A DNA stretch of 64,000 nucleotides from an uncultured Christensenella sp. (lineage in GTDB: Bacteria > Bacillota > Clostridia > Christensenellales > UBA3700), in the NCBI GenBank assembly GCA_949284695.1, contig CASDWJ010000028.1:1-64000 (forward strand), read 5' to 3'. A model generated the notes under the pieces. It was given only the letters and a program-made list of their open reading frames with translations. It made no database searches and had not been told where the DNA came from. Below, piece after piece: positions 18,448 to 28,221 of the stretch. Each line of letters begins with the position of its first letter. Position 1 is the first letter of the stretch. The position numbers and the translations under genes were made by a program.

Positions 18448-18521
18448 GAGTTTTCCGCGCTTGGGTGGCGTTTTCCGCGTTTTTGGTATATGATAATATT
18501 AGAACGTTTAAGAGGTGAACG

Positions 18522-19811
18522 ATGGACAGATATGAAGATGCGCTCCGTGCGACAATGCGACTGCTTGCGACCGACAGCGTACAGGGCGCGCCCTGCGCGG
18601 ACAGCCCGTTCGGCGAGGGGGTCGCAAAGTGTCTGAAGGAAGTTGAAAATATCGCCGCGGAACACGGTTTCGCGACTTGTTACGGCGACGGCTATTACGT
18701 CTGGGCGGAGGTCGGAGAGGGAGATCTTTTCGGCGTGCTCGGGCATGTGGATACCGTGCCTTACGAGGGAGTGTGGGACGCGTCGCCGCTCGGCGAGATA
18801 AAGGACGGCAGAATATACGGCAGAGGCGTGCTCGACGACAAGGGGCCGATGATATGCTGTCTGTACGCCGCGATACAGCTCCTCGAAGAAGGATATACGC
18901 CCGCACGCAGACTTCGCTTTATCTTCGGCGGCAACGAGGAGACGGGCTGGAAGTGCATAGAAAGGTATATGCAGAGAGAGGAAAGACCCGTAGAGGGGTT
19001 TTCGCCCGACGGCGACTTCCCCGTGATATATTGCGAGAGGGGAGTCGCGCAGATATTGCTGAAATTCAGAAAGCCGGCAAGCCTTGTCGCACTCGACGGC
19101 GGCGTACGCGCGAACATAGTCGTCGACGACGCGACGGCGGTGATAGACGGGGTCGGCGCGCCCGTATCCGAATCAAAGCTGACTGCTGAAACAAGAAGCG
19201 GCAAGACGTACGTCAAAGCGAGCGGAAAACCCGCGCACGGCTCCACTCCTCAGGAGGGAGACAACGCGGTATGGCGTATTCTCGGCTATGCGGCGGACAA
19301 CTTCGGCGGAGAATATGCGCGGTTGTATACGGCGCTGTGCGACTATACGGGCAGAGGTCTCGGGATAGACGCGGCGGACGACAGCGGCGCGCTGACCTGC
19401 AACGTCGGTATCGTGCACGTCGTCGGCGACGAGCTCGAGGTCACTCTCGACGTCAGACACCCCGCGTGCATTACGAGAGAAGAACTGACGAGTAGACTGC
19501 TTGCGGTCGACGGAGTGGAGAGCGCGAAAGTCGTACATTTCCACGACCCGCATTGCGTGGACGAGGACGACCCTCTCGTGCGCAGACTGCTCGGCGCGTA
19601 CAACTCGGTCACCGGCAGAGCCGACAAGCCTTTCGCTATAGGCGGCGCGACCTACGCGCGGGCGCTCGAGCGCGGCGTGGCGTTCGGTCCGATGTTCCCG
19701 TGGCAGGAGAGCACCATTCATCAGAAAAACGAGAACGCTTCGCTTGAGGATTTCAGACTTATGTACGATGTGTATCTCGAGGCATTGAAGCGCACGGTTT
19801 TCACAAAATGA
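18522..19811 (+). CDS. M20-family dipeptidase (PepV/Sapep type)
   Basis: Cytoplasmic zinc peptidase of 429 residues. Metal ligands and active-site residues are in place: GHVDTVP (His75, Asp77), GRGVLDDKGP (Asp105/106) and the general base pair Glu139-Glu140 in GGNEETGW. The lid domain inserted in the middle and the late IHQKNEN histidine fit the PepV/Sapep branch rather than DapE. It would release amino acids from dipeptides. The ribosome site is AAGAGGTG. Confidence 0.9.
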   Translation: MDRYEDALRATMRLLATDSVQGAPCADSPFGEGVAKCLKEVENIAAEHGFATCYGDGYYVWAEVGEGDLFGVLGHVDTVPYEGVWDASPLGEIKDGRIYGRGVLDDKGPMICCLYAAIQLLEEGYTPARRLRFIFGGNEETGWKCIERYMQREERPVEGFSPDGDFPVIYCERGVAQILLKFRKPASLVALDGGVRANIVVDDATAVIDGVGAPVSESKLTAETRSGKTYVKASGKPAHGSTPQEGDNAVWRILGYAADNFGGEYARLYTALCDYTGRGLGIDAADDSGALTCNVGIVHVVGDELEVTLDVRHPACITREELTSRLLAVDGVESAKVVHFHDPHCVDEDDPLVRRLLGAYNSVTGRADKPFAIGGATYARALERGVAFGPMFPWQESTIHQKNENASLEDFRLMYDVYLEALKRTVFTK

Positions 19812-19844
19812 GTTAAAAAACGCATACGTATCGGGAAAAAAGAA

Positions 19845-19872
19845 AAACACGGACGAAAATCCGTGTTTTTTT
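19845..19872 (+). terminator. rho-independent terminator
   Basis: AACACGGA / TCCGTGTT stem and seven T. Confidence 0.85.
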
Positions 19873-20024
19873 GCGCCTTAGTCCCGTGGTTGTCGAGGAG
19901 CGCGGCGCGTTTTCCTTGCAGACATTATCCGGGGCTGTCGGCAGCACTGTCAGACCCGTATTTTGCGTCGAGCACAAAGACGTACGTGAACATCTTGTGC
20001 CTATAAGAAAAGCGTGCGTCAACG

Positions 20025-20055
20025 ATAAAAAACGCGACCGTAAAGGCCGCGTTTT
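20025..20055 (-). terminator. terminator of the apgM operon
   Basis: On the minus strand, AACGCGGCC / GGTCGCGTT stem then six T. Confidence 0.82.
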
Positions 20056-20073
20056 ATCTTTGCGTTTATCGGG

Positions 20074-22176
20074 TCATTGCTCGGCAGCGGGTGCGACGTA
20101 TGCCGATACGGCGACCGTCGACGCGTCGCTCTGCGTATAATAGCCGCTCGCTTCCGCGACTACCGTGACGCTGTCGCCCGCGACGAGACCCTCGATATAC
20201 AGGGTCGTGTTGGAGGTGACGAGGGTCACCGCCGATACGGTGCCGTCCTCCTTGCGCTCGTTGTAAGTCACGGTGTAGGTCGTCGAAACGCCCTCCGTGG
20301 TCTGTATCGTAAGAAGCGTTCTGCCGTCCTCCTGCAGAGTTGCGGAGAGGGTGGGGGTATTGAGCTTTTCTATCTTGACGGTCGAGGTCATAGCCGCTTT
20401 GCTCGTCAGTATATCCGCGCTGTCCGCGGTAGCCACGACTCTGATCGCGTAAGCGCCCGCGCCTGCCAGCTTGTCGGTGACGTCGATAGATACGAGCGCG
20501 TCGTCGGTCTCGGGTCTGAAGGTATACTTGGTGCCGTTGACGTAGTAATCGTAGCCCGTAGCGAACGCCACTTTGTCGAAGGTCAGAGTGTAGACCTGTT
20601 TGCCGTCCACGGTCGAGACGGACACGTTGAGGTTGGACGGGGTCGCGAGCTGTATCTGATAGGTGTATTCGCAAGCCGTCGCGCTTCCGTCGAGGTAAAG
20701 GCGGGAGCCTTCGCCCAGTTCGAACGGCGCGTCGTAAGAGTAGTTGCCCTTAGCGTATACCTCTATGCGGTGAGTGCCCGTCTGAGAGGTGAGTTGAGAG
20801 GTGATGTCGTACTCGTTGGTATCCACGGTGACCCATTCGCCGCCGTCCACGCTGAAAGAGTAGCTGACGGCGCTCTGCACTTTGGACGCGACTGCAACGA
20901 GAGAGCCGTCCTTGCGCTCGTCGATATTCACGTCGACGGGAGAGGCGAGGCGGTCGATATACTTGACCTCGCCGCAGTTGTATACGTCTATCTCAAGTCC
21001 GCTTCTGCGCTCGATCGCGAGCACGCCGATATTTCTGACCGTCGGGCAGGAGTAGTCCGTGCCGAGGAGCACTACCGTGCTGAGAGCTGCGGTCTGAGCC
21101 TCGCCTTCGTCAGCCGTAGCTGTCGCAGGGGTCTGAGCCGCGGCGGCAGCGGTTATCTCGTTGCCGACCTTGCCGTAGATCGCGGCGCGGGAAGCGCTGT
21201 CTACCGCAAGAGAGCCGATCGTCGCGTTGCTTGCGAGATACATCGTGGTCGAGTTGATCTCAACCGCAGAAGATACGTCCGCGTTGACGTTGAGCGCCGA
21301 GGCTCCGTTCGCGACGAACTTCGCGCTTTCGCCCTCGCCGAACGCTATCGAGCCGTTTATGTTGGCTGTCGGAGCGTTTACCGTCACGGTGCCGTTGGCT
21401 TGTGCGGACGAGGAGAGAGTGAAGGTCTTTGCCGTTACCGTCATCGTGTTTACGGTGACGGAAGAAGCCAGATTCACGTCTGCGTTGGCGGTGGATATCA
21501 CGAGAGTGTCCGCCTGAAGCAGACCTTTGGCGATATATTCCTTGCCCTTCTTCGTGCCGATATAAAGAGTGCCTTCGGTGCCCGAGTCCAGCGTAAGAAC
21601 GCCGTTGACGACGAGCGTATGCCCGTTGAGGTCGATGTTGTAGAGCCTGTCGATCGTCAGATCGCCGTCCACGGTCACGTCTTTTTCAAGCACGAAATAA
21701 GTACCGTCGTTGTAGTTGGCGAAGTCCTCTGCGTTCTTGACGAAGATCTTGCCCTTGTTGATGAAGTATATCGGCAACGCGATCGCGAGCGTTATCGCCA
21801 CGATGAGCACCGCCGCCACGACGGCGATGATTATGCGTTTTTTCTTCTTGATAGAGGTCTCTTTGAGTTTTGGCTTGAGCGCCTCGTTCATTTCTTCCGC
21901 GTCGGGGACGGGCGCGCTCTCGTCTATCACGGGAGTATCGTCGTCCTCGTCTGCCGTTTTTTCTTCTTTCATATCTTCTTCCTCACCGGGCGTTTTTTCT
22001 TTGTCGTCTGCTTTGTCTTCGTCGGCAGAATAGAGATTTTCTCCTTTTTCGGACGGGGGAGCTTCCGTCGTCGGTTCGTCTACGAAATCGGACGGTTCGT
22101 CAAGAGAGATATCGTCTGCAAGCAGAGATTCCTTCTTCTCGCCGTCGGCTCCTGAAAAAATGTCTTTTTCGTCCAT
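20074..22176 (-). CDS. large membrane-anchored surface protein of unknown function
   Basis: Product of 700 residues in clear blocks. Residues 1-110 are an acidic, disordered cytoplasmic segment (many Asp, Glu, Ser). KKKKR then leads into one transmembrane helix at about 113-137. The exterior part starts with a pectate-lyase-like, Asn/Thr/Val-rich parallel beta-helix (about 150-350) and continues with roughly three fibronectin-like domains, each starting near LATPSNL or LNTPTLS. There is no cleavable signal, so it is N-in/C-out. It begins two bases after apgM, with GGAGG inside that gene's end. Adhesion or wall interaction is a guess. Confidence 0.82.
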   Translation of the reverse strand: MDEKDIFSGADGEKKESLLADDISLDEPSDFVDEPTTEAPPSEKGENLYSADEDKADDKEKTPGEEEDMKEEKTADEDDDTPVIDESAPVPDAEEMNEALKPKLKETSIKKKKRIIIAVVAAVLIVAITLAIALPIYFINKGKIFVKNAEDFANYNDGTYFVLEKDVTVDGDLTIDRLYNIDLNGHTLVVNGVLTLDSGTEGTLYIGTKKGKEYIAKGLLQADTLVISTANADVNLASSVTVNTMTVTAKTFTLSSSAQANGTVTVNAPTANINGSIAFGEGESAKFVANGASALNVNADVSSAVEINSTTMYLASNATIGSLAVDSASRAAIYGKVGNEITAAAAAQTPATATADEGEAQTAALSTVVLLGTDYSCPTVRNIGVLAIERRSGLEIDVYNCGEVKYIDRLASPVDVNIDERKDGSLVAVASKVQSAVSYSFSVDGGEWVTVDTNEYDITSQLTSQTGTHRIEVYAKGNYSYDAPFELGEGSRLYLDGSATACEYTYQIQLATPSNLNVSVSTVDGKQVYTLTFDKVAFATGYDYYVNGTKYTFRPETDDALVSIDVTDKLAGAGAYAIRVVATADSADILTSKAAMTSTVKIEKLNTPTLSATLQEDGRTLLTIQTTEGVSTTYTVTYNERKEDGTVSAVTLVTSNTTLYIEGLVAGDSVTVVAEASGYYTQSDASTVAVSAYVAPAAEQ

Positions 22177-22178
22177 GG

Positions 22179-23411
22179 TCAGTCCTCCTTGATGAATTTA
22201 TCCACAAGCGCGCAACTGTCGTCGTAATATATGCCGCTTGCCTTTGCGTTTTTCTCTGTCATGCTCGTGAACGAGTTGTTCTTTTCGTCGTACGAGCGGT
22301 AGAGCACGTAGGGTACGGGATCGGAAGTGTGCGTCTTGAGTTTTATCGGGGTCGGGTGGTCGGGCGCGACGAGCATGCTGAATTCCGCTCCCGCCTCTCT
22401 GAGCTTTTCTACAATATATTGTACCACAACGCGGTCTATCAATTCAACTGATAAAATCTTGTGCTTTAAATCGCCCTGATGTCCGCACTCGTCGGGCGCT
22501 TCCATATGCAGGTAAAGATAGTCGCAACCCTCCTCGAGAAGGGCTTTGACCGCCGCCTGCGCCTTGCCTGCGAAGTTGGTCTCGTAGGTGCCGCACGCGC
22601 CCTCGACTTCTATGACTTTCATCTTCGCGCCGATGCCGATGCCCTTTATCAGGTCGACCGCGCTTATCACCGCGCCGTCGAGACCGTACTTCTCCTTGAA
22701 CGGAGAGAGCGCGGGGCGGGTACCTTCGCCCCACAGCCATATGCTGTTGGCGGGATTTTTTCCCGCTTTTATTCGCGCGAGGTTGACGGGATGATCTTTG
22801 AGAAGGTCGTAGGACTTCTTCATCAGGTCGAGCATCTCTGCGCCGTAACGCGCCTTGGGCAGGTAGTCGGTCACCCGTCTGTCCGATATGTCGTGCGGGG
22901 GAGTGAAGTCGGTGCCGAGTTCTGCGTCGTGCACGACGAGACAATGACGGTAACTTACGCCGTTGTAGAAGTGCATTCGGTCGGTGCCCAGTCTGCTCTG
23001 CACGAAGTCTATCAGTTCTTTCGCTTCTGCAGACGAGATCTCGCCCGCGCTGTAATCCACCATCACTTTGTTTTCGTAAGGCTCGTCGTCTGACAGAGTG
23101 ACGAGGTTGCAGCGTATCGCGATGTCGGTATCCTTGAGGTCGATGCCGATGCTGAGCGCCTCGAGCGGCGAGCGGCCGCTGTAATAGCGCGCGGGGGAAT
23201 AGCCGAGCACGGCGAGATTGGCTACGTCGCTGCCGGGCTTCATTCCGTCGGGAACGGTCTTTACGAGACCGATCTCGCCTTTTGCGCACAATGCGTCTAT
23301 ATTGGGTTTTTCCGCGACTTCGAGAGGGGTCTTGCCGCCCAGCTCGTCTATCGGGTAGTCCGCCATACCGTCGCCGAGAATGACGACGTATTTTCTGTTT
23401 TTGTCTTTCAT
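22179..23411 (-). CDS. apgM: cofactor-independent phosphoglycerate mutase, ApgM type
   Basis: Metalloenzyme of the alkaline phosphatase superfamily, 410 residues, the length of the archaeal-type enzyme. Metal-site residues are visible in ILGDGMADYP (11-20) and the phosphoryl-acceptor serine in PGSDVANLAVLGY (Ser61). Later metal ligands occur in YLHMEAPDECGHQGD and APDHPTP. It interconverts 3- and 2-phosphoglycerate; some bacterial relatives have been proposed to act as homoserine kinases, which remains an alternative. GAGGTTC lies before the ATG. First gene of an operon with the surface protein. Confidence 0.88.
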   Translation of the reverse strand: MKDKNRKYVVILGDGMADYPIDELGGKTPLEVAEKPNIDALCAKGEIGLVKTVPDGMKPGSDVANLAVLGYSPARYYSGRSPLEALSIGIDLKDTDIAIRCNLVTLSDDEPYENKVMVDYSAGEISSAEAKELIDFVQSRLGTDRMHFYNGVSYRHCLVVHDAELGTDFTPPHDISDRRVTDYLPKARYGAEMLDLMKKSYDLLKDHPVNLARIKAGKNPANSIWLWGEGTRPALSPFKEKYGLDGAVISAVDLIKGIGIGAKMKVIEVEGACGTYETNFAGKAQAAVKALLEEGCDYLYLHMEAPDECGHQGDLKHKILSVELIDRVVVQYIVEKLREAGAEFSMLVAPDHPTPIKLKTHTSDPVPYVLYRSYDEKNNSFTSMTEKNAKASGIYYDDSCALVDKFIKED

Positions 23412-23555
23412 GATCGTGAACCTCTATGTTTTCGCGCCGCTTGCGCGTACAATACGCGATTATATTTATTGTTATAGTGTAGCGCGCGCGGAGTAAAAAG
23501 TCAAGCGCTTGCCCGCTATGCGGCTTTTTATACGCGCGTAAATTGTCAAAAAACA

Positions 23556-23585
23556 TTGATTAACTACCGCAAAGTATGATACAAT
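23556..23585 (+). promoter_or_regulatory. promoter of the GH2 gene
   Basis: TTGATT at 23556-23561, 18-base spacer, TACAAT at 23580-23585. Confidence 0.6.
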
Positions 23586-23609
23586 GTACTGGACGATAAA
23601 GGAGGATTT

Positions 23610-26006
23610 ATGGCTGAAACAGTAAATCTTAATTACGGTTGGAAATATTCCGCCGATTTCAAAGAGGAATACCTCTCCGCAACATTCGACGACAAGTCGT
23701 TCGAGACGGTCAACATACCGCACGCCAACAAAGAGATCCCGTACAACAACTTCGACGAAGAATCTTATCAGTTCGTCAGTTGTTACCGCAAGACGCTCGA
23801 CGTTCCCGCAAGCTGGAAGGGCAAGAAGCTCATTCTCAGCTTCGAGGCGGTCGCCAATTATGCCGAAGTGTACGTCAACGGCAAAAAGGCGTTCTCGCAC
23901 AAGGGAAGCTATACCGAGTTCAACGCCGACATCGCGCCTTTCGTCGACTTCGGCGCGTCCAACGTGATCTCGGTCATGGTCGACAGCACCGAGAGGGCGG
24001 AGATACCCCCGTTCGGCGGCGTGGTGGACTATCTGGTATACGGCGGCATCTACCGCGAGGTGTATCTCTACGTGCACGACGCGGCGTATTGCAAGAATAT
24101 GCGTCTTACTCCCGTCGACGTGCTGACGGCTCCCAAGCTGAACGTGGAACTCACTTTCAGCGAAGCGGTCAAGGACGTCGCTGTCGCGATCGAAGTCACG
24201 GACGCGGCGGGCGCAAAGGTCGCAGAGACGACCGTCACCGCCAACGGAGAGAAGGCGAGCGCGGTGCTCGACTGCAAGGGCGTACAGCTGTGGGATACAG
24301 AAAACCCCGTCCTCTATACCGTCACCGCCTCTTTCGGCACAGAAAAGGTCGTCGACAGGACGGGTTTCAGAACTTGCGAATTTACAAAAAAAGGCTTTTT
24401 CCTCAACGGCAATCTGCTCAAGATAAGAGGTCTCAACCGCCATCAGTCCTATCCTTACGTCGGCTACGCTATGCCGAGATCTGCGCAGGAAGCGGACGCG
24501 ATCTACCTCAGGAACGAGCTGGGCGTCAACCTCGCGCGCACTTCTCATTATCCCAACAGCAAGCACTTCCTCAACAAGTGCGACGAGCTGGGTCTCATGG
24601 TTTTCACCGAGATCCCCGGCTGGCAGTACGTCAGCAAGGATAAGGAGTGGAGAGAGATGTGCCTGCAACACGTCCGCGAGATGATAGATCAGGATTACAA
24701 CCACCCGTCGATAATACTCTGGGGCGTAAGAATAAACGAGTCGGGCGACGACGACGAACTCTATACCAAGACCAACGCGCTTGCTCATTCGCTCGACAAG
24801 ACGAGACAGACCGGCGGCGTCAGGTGCATACCCAGAAGCCACCTGCTCGAGGACGTCTACACCTACAACGACTTCATACATTCGGGCGGCAAGATAAGGC
24901 TTCTGCCAAAGTTCATCGTCGCGGGCAACGTGCCCTACCTCGTCACGGAGCACAACGGGCATATGTTCCCGACCAAGACGTTCGACCACGAAAAGAAAAG
25001 ACAGGAGCACGCGATTCGTCATGCCCGCGTCCTCGACAAGATGTACGGCGCCAACGGCACAAGCGGCGCGATCGGCTGGTGTATGAGCGACTACAATACG
25101 CACAAGGACTTCGGCAGCGGCGACAAGATATGTTACCACGGCGTGTCAGATATGTTCCGCATAGACAAGCTCGCCGCCAAGGTCTACCGCATGCAGAGCG
25201 ACAAAAAACCCGTGCTCGAGATCTCGTCCAACATGGAGATCGGCGACGTCGCGGGCGGTCAGGTGGGCACCGTCTATATGTTCACCAACTGCCCCAAGGT
25301 CAGAATGTACAAGAACGGCGTGCTGATCAACACCTTCGACATGATAGAGGAGCGGAGCAAGTGCAAGGAGTTCAAAAACATCCCCGTACCGCCCGTGCCT
25401 CTCGACGACGTGATAGGCGATCAGCTTGAAAAGGACGAGCAGTACAAGTTCTCCAAGCGCGACGCGGCGCAACTCAAGAAAGCGCTTCTCGCGGTCAAGA
25501 AATACGGCACGTTCGGCGGCATTTTCCGTCACCCGCTGATCCTCGTAAAGAACCTCATCAAATACAAACTTTCGGTGGACAGCATTACTATGCTTTTCGG
25601 CAAATACGTCACTAGCTGGGGCGGCAAACAGGTCACCTACAAGTTCGAGGGACTCAACTCCAAGGGCGAAGTCGTCGTCACGACAGAGAAAGGCTCTGTG
25701 TTCCAAGCGTCGCTCAGCGCAGAAGCGGACAGCAACAAGCTCGTCGAGGACGAGACCTACGACGTGACGAGGATAGTCCTCAAGGCGGTCTCGCAGTGCG
25801 GCAACGTCCTGCCTTACGATAACACCGCGGTGCAGATAAAGACGACGGGTCCGATCGAGGTCATCGGCGAGGACAACGTCGCGCTGATAGGCGGTCAGAG
25901 AGGCGTATGGATAAAGACTACGGGCAAGAGCGGCAAGGCTACCGTCACGTTCTCGGCAGGTAAGCTCGGAGAAAAGACGCTCGAGTTCGACGTGGTAAAG
26001 AAGTAA
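23610..26006 (+). CDS. glycoside hydrolase family 2 enzyme, cytoplasmic
   Basis: Retaining glycosidase of 798 residues with the GH2 order: jelly-roll sugar-binding domain (1-155), Ig-like domain (160-255), TIM barrel (about 260-500) and further beta domains. The acid/base Glu377 lies in WGVRINES. The best candidate nucleophile is Glu447 in VTEHNGH; the family usually has a slightly different context here. Beta-galactosidase is the default guess, glucuronidase or mannosidase cannot be excluded. It has no signal peptide, so it needs an importer, plausibly the next gene. AAAGGAGG precedes the ATG. Confidence 0.87.
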   Translation: MAETVNLNYGWKYSADFKEEYLSATFDDKSFETVNIPHANKEIPYNNFDEESYQFVSCYRKTLDVPASWKGKKLILSFEAVANYAEVYVNGKKAFSHKGSYTEFNADIAPFVDFGASNVISVMVDSTERAEIPPFGGVVDYLVYGGIYREVYLYVHDAAYCKNMRLTPVDVLTAPKLNVELTFSEAVKDVAVAIEVTDAAGAKVAETTVTANGEKASAVLDCKGVQLWDTENPVLYTVTASFGTEKVVDRTGFRTCEFTKKGFFLNGNLLKIRGLNRHQSYPYVGYAMPRSAQEADAIYLRNELGVNLARTSHYPNSKHFLNKCDELGLMVFTEIPGWQYVSKDKEWREMCLQHVREMIDQDYNHPSIILWGVRINESGDDDELYTKTNALAHSLDKTRQTGGVRCIPRSHLLEDVYTYNDFIHSGGKIRLLPKFIVAGNVPYLVTEHNGHMFPTKTFDHEKKRQEHAIRHARVLDKMYGANGTSGAIGWCMSDYNTHKDFGSGDKICYHGVSDMFRIDKLAAKVYRMQSDKKPVLEISSNMEIGDVAGGQVGTVYMFTNCPKVRMYKNGVLINTFDMIEERSKCKEFKNIPVPPVPLDDVIGDQLEKDEQYKFSKRDAAQLKKALLAVKKYGTFGGIFRHPLILVKNLIKYKLSVDSITMLFGKYVTSWGGKQVTYKFEGLNSKGEVVVTTEKGSVFQASLSAEADSNKLVEDETYDVTRIVLKAVSQCGNVLPYDNTAVQIKTTGPIEVIGEDNVALIGGQRGVWIKTTGKSGKATVTFSAGKLGEKTLEFDVVKK

Positions 26007-26038
26007 TACAAAACCGCGTTTAACCAACACGGATACGA

Positions 26039-26070
26039 AAAACCCTTTCCTTTACGGGAGAGGGTTTTCT
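26039..26070 (+). terminator. terminator after the GH2 gene
   Basis: AAAACCCT / AGGGTTTT stem followed by a short T-rich tail. Confidence 0.7.
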
Positions 26071-26368
26071 TTCGGTCGGCATACGCGACGCGCTTGTCCG
26101 TCAGCATTCCGGGTTGCGGGCATTGAGAGGAAGGGCGCAGAGAGTGGGCGACCCGTGGCAAAGGGCAAGACGGGAAAACCCTCGCGGCACAAACAGGGTC
26201 GGAAAAGGAGAAAAGAGCGGGAGAGTATGCGGGAGGACGTCGGACGCGTCGCCCGTTATGCTCGCAGGCTGACCCGTAGCAAGTCCCGCGCCGCCGTGAG
26301 TTAAAACGGCAAAGGGCAAGAGTGATCGGGGGCGGCTTTTCCGCGCGAGCTCCGTTTTCGCGGGGGTA
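26071..26368. other. 298-base intergenic stretch
   Basis: GC-rich and purine-rich on the plus strand. Open frames cross it but none has a ribosome site or family resemblance. I see nothing functional in it. Confidence 0.5.
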
Positions 26369-26397
26369 TTGAAATCGCACGCGGCATGGTGTATAAT
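26369..26397 (+). promoter_or_regulatory. promoter of the transporter gene
   Basis: TTGAAA at 26369-26374, 17-base spacer, TATAAT at 26392-26397. Confidence 0.75.
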
Positions 26398-26431
26398 TTT
26401 ATTGTAAATACGACGACGGAGAGGTGGGAAA

Positions 26432-27799
26432 ATGAAAGAAAAACTTGGGGCGAGAGTGTGGCTCGGGATAATCCTTTTCGGACTTGTTGGGCAGATAGCC
26501 TGGATGGTCGAGAATATGTATCTCAACGTCTATCTGTACAAGACGGTCACTTACGATCTCAACGCTACGAGCGCGATGGTCGCTACGAGCGCGATGGTCG
26601 CTTCGAGCGCGGTAGTCGCTACGGTCGTCACGCTGTTTGCGGGAGGTCTGTCCGACAGGGCGGGCAAGCGCAAGCTGTTCATCAGCATAGGCTACATATT
26701 CTGGGGCGCGAGCGTGTTCGCGTTCGCTCTGATAACCAAGGACAACTCGTCAAAACTCTTTCCGTCGGCAAACGCGGTCGTGCTGACGACGGTGATGATA
26801 ATCGTTATGGACTGCATTATGACCGCGATAGGTTCGACCGCCAACGACGCCGCGTTCAACGCCTGGATAACCGATGTGACCACGCCCGGTACGCGCGCAA
26901 AAGCCGAGGGAGTGCTGCAGATCATGCCGCTCGCCGCGCTCCTCGTGATATTCGGGATATTCGATTCTTTCACGCAGAACGGGCAATGGATGCTTTTCTT
27001 CGGCGTGCTCGGCGGCGTAACCACGCTTATGGGCGTCGTCGGCCTGTTCGTGATAAAGGACAGCCCGACTCTCGCGCCGAAAAAGGGGGATTTCCTCAAG
27101 GAGCTGATCTACGGCTTCCGCCCGTCCGTAGTCAGACAAAACCGCGATCTCTATCTGATATACGCCGCGATCTGCGTGATCGGCATAGCCAACAATATCT
27201 ATATGACCTACCTTATCATATACGTCGAGTATTTCCTCGGCATAACCGACTACGTGCTTATGCTGGGCGCGATACTCATACTGTCGGCGGTGTTCAGCGT
27301 GCTTTTCGGCTTCCTGCGCGGCAAAATATCGCTCAGGATCCTGCTTCCCGCCGCGCTCGCGCTGTATACGGTCGGCGGCACGCTGATGTTCTTTGCGCGC
27401 AATATCTGGTTCGTCTCGGTCGCGGGCATAATCATGATGACGGGCTATCTGTGGGAAATGGCGTTGCTTTCGGCTTGCATGCGCGACAATACGCCCGCCG
27501 ACAAAGTGGGGCATTTTCAGGGCATACGCATGGTGTTCAGCGTGCTGATACCTATGTGTCTTGGTCCGTTCATCGGCGCATACGTCAGTTCGACGAGCAA
27601 CGGCGTATACGTTGACCCGACTACGGGCGCAGAGCAGCCCGTGCCCACCAACTATATATTCCTCGCCGCGGTGATAGTCAATCTGCTGATAATAATTCCG
27701 CTTGCGTTTATGCTCTATGCGAAAAAGAAGGGCGAAAGGGAGGGCGACGGTGCGGCGGCTTACGCGGAGACGTTGGAAAACGGGAACGAAAAACAATAG
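26432..27799 (+). CDS. MFS/GPH-type sugar transporter
   Basis: Polytopic membrane protein of 455 residues with about twelve helices. The start W-M-V-E-N-M-Y-L-N-V-Y and the loop GGLSDRAGKRK between helices 2 and 3 fit the glycoside-pentoside-hexuronide/cation symporter branch of the MFS. It probably imports a glycoside for the GH2 enzyme encoded just upstream. GGAGAGGTGGG precedes the ATG. Helix 2 contains a hexapeptide repeated three times (ATSAMV, ATSAMV, ASSAVV) encoded by near-identical 18-base units. Confidence 0.85.
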   Translation: MKEKLGARVWLGIILFGLVGQIAWMVENMYLNVYLYKTVTYDLNATSAMVATSAMVASSAVVATVVTLFAGGLSDRAGKRKLFISIGYIFWGASVFAFALITKDNSSKLFPSANAVVLTTVMIIVMDCIMTAIGSTANDAAFNAWITDVTTPGTRAKAEGVLQIMPLAALLVIFGIFDSFTQNGQWMLFFGVLGGVTTLMGVVGLFVIKDSPTLAPKKGDFLKELIYGFRPSVVRQNRDLYLIYAAICVIGIANNIYMTYLIIYVEYFLGITDYVLMLGAILILSAVFSVLFGFLRGKISLRILLPAALALYTVGGTLMFFARNIWFVSVAGIIMMTGYLWEMALLSACMRDNTPADKVGHFQGIRMVFSVLIPMCLGPFIGAYVSSTSNGVYVDPTTGAEQPVPTNYIFLAAVIVNLLIIIPLAFMLYAKKKGEREGDGAAAYAETLENGNEKQ

Positions 27800-27850
27800 A
27801 CAGGAGAAGAAGCGGACGGGGTTTAATATTCGGACGGCGTAGACGAGGGC

Positions 27851-27945
27851 GCTTCACAGGGCAAGCGCACGTCGCGGATAAGCGCGCTTTATAGGATAAG
27901 CGGACGTCGCAGACAAGGGTGCTTCACAGGATAAGCGGCGGAACA
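27851..27945. repeat. 35 bp tandem repeat, about 2.7 copies
   Basis: Units start at 27851, 27886 and 27921 with GCTTCACAGG, GCTTTATAGG and GCTTCACAGG, followed by RYAAGCG and ACGTCGC. The third unit is truncated. Confidence 0.75.
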
Positions 27946-27993
27946 GGCGCAAAAAAACTCATGTCGGAAAACAGAAAAAGCCCTATCCGATGA

Positions 27994-28016
27994 TTTTACC
28001 AATTTTTTTGGTAAAA
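27994..28016. repeat. 23 bp perfect palindrome (TTTTACCAA-N5-TTGGTAAAA), copy 1
   Basis: Nine-base arms around five T. The same arms occur at 52451 and 52841 and in degraded form at 52655. Confidence 0.85.
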
Positions 28017-28186
28017 TCGAATAAAGAGATTTTATTTGAAAACAAGATATACAGTTGCAGGAAACAATATGCGGGTAGCTACTTTTGCTTCGGTCACACC
28101 GGTCGCGGGAAAGACTTCGCGTTATGCAACGGGAAACAATACGCGAGACTGACACGGATATCTTTATTGAACGGAAAAAACAGGAC

Positions 28187-28215
28187 TTGACAAGATAATA
28201 CACGCAAAGTATACT
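28187..28215 (+). promoter_or_regulatory. near-consensus promoter of a small RNA
   Basis: TTGACA at 28187-28192, 17-base spacer, TATACT at 28210-28215. Confidence 0.8.
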
Positions 28216-28221
28216 GATCGT

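Larger units (their letters stand above)
27800..28186. other. repeat-rich intergenic region upstream of the mntP leader
   Basis: Holds a 35 bp tandem repeat (27851-27945), a 23 bp palindrome (27994-28016) and two imperfect copies of a GGAAACAATAYGCG phrase (about 28061 and 28130). No coding sequence recognised. Confidence 0.55.

Noticed and set aside
19871..20140. Small open frame between the dipeptidase and the surface protein
   Set aside because: No ribosome site, overlaps a terminator and the end of the minus-strand gene.
20077..22155. Long open frame antisense to the 700-residue surface protein
   Set aside because: Arg/Val/His-rich composition is typical of a shadow frame in GC-rich codons; the opposite strand has a ribosome site, transmembrane helix and domains.
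26101..26526. Minus-strand frame in the gap before the transporter
   Set aside because: No ribosome site or motif; it runs into the transporter start.
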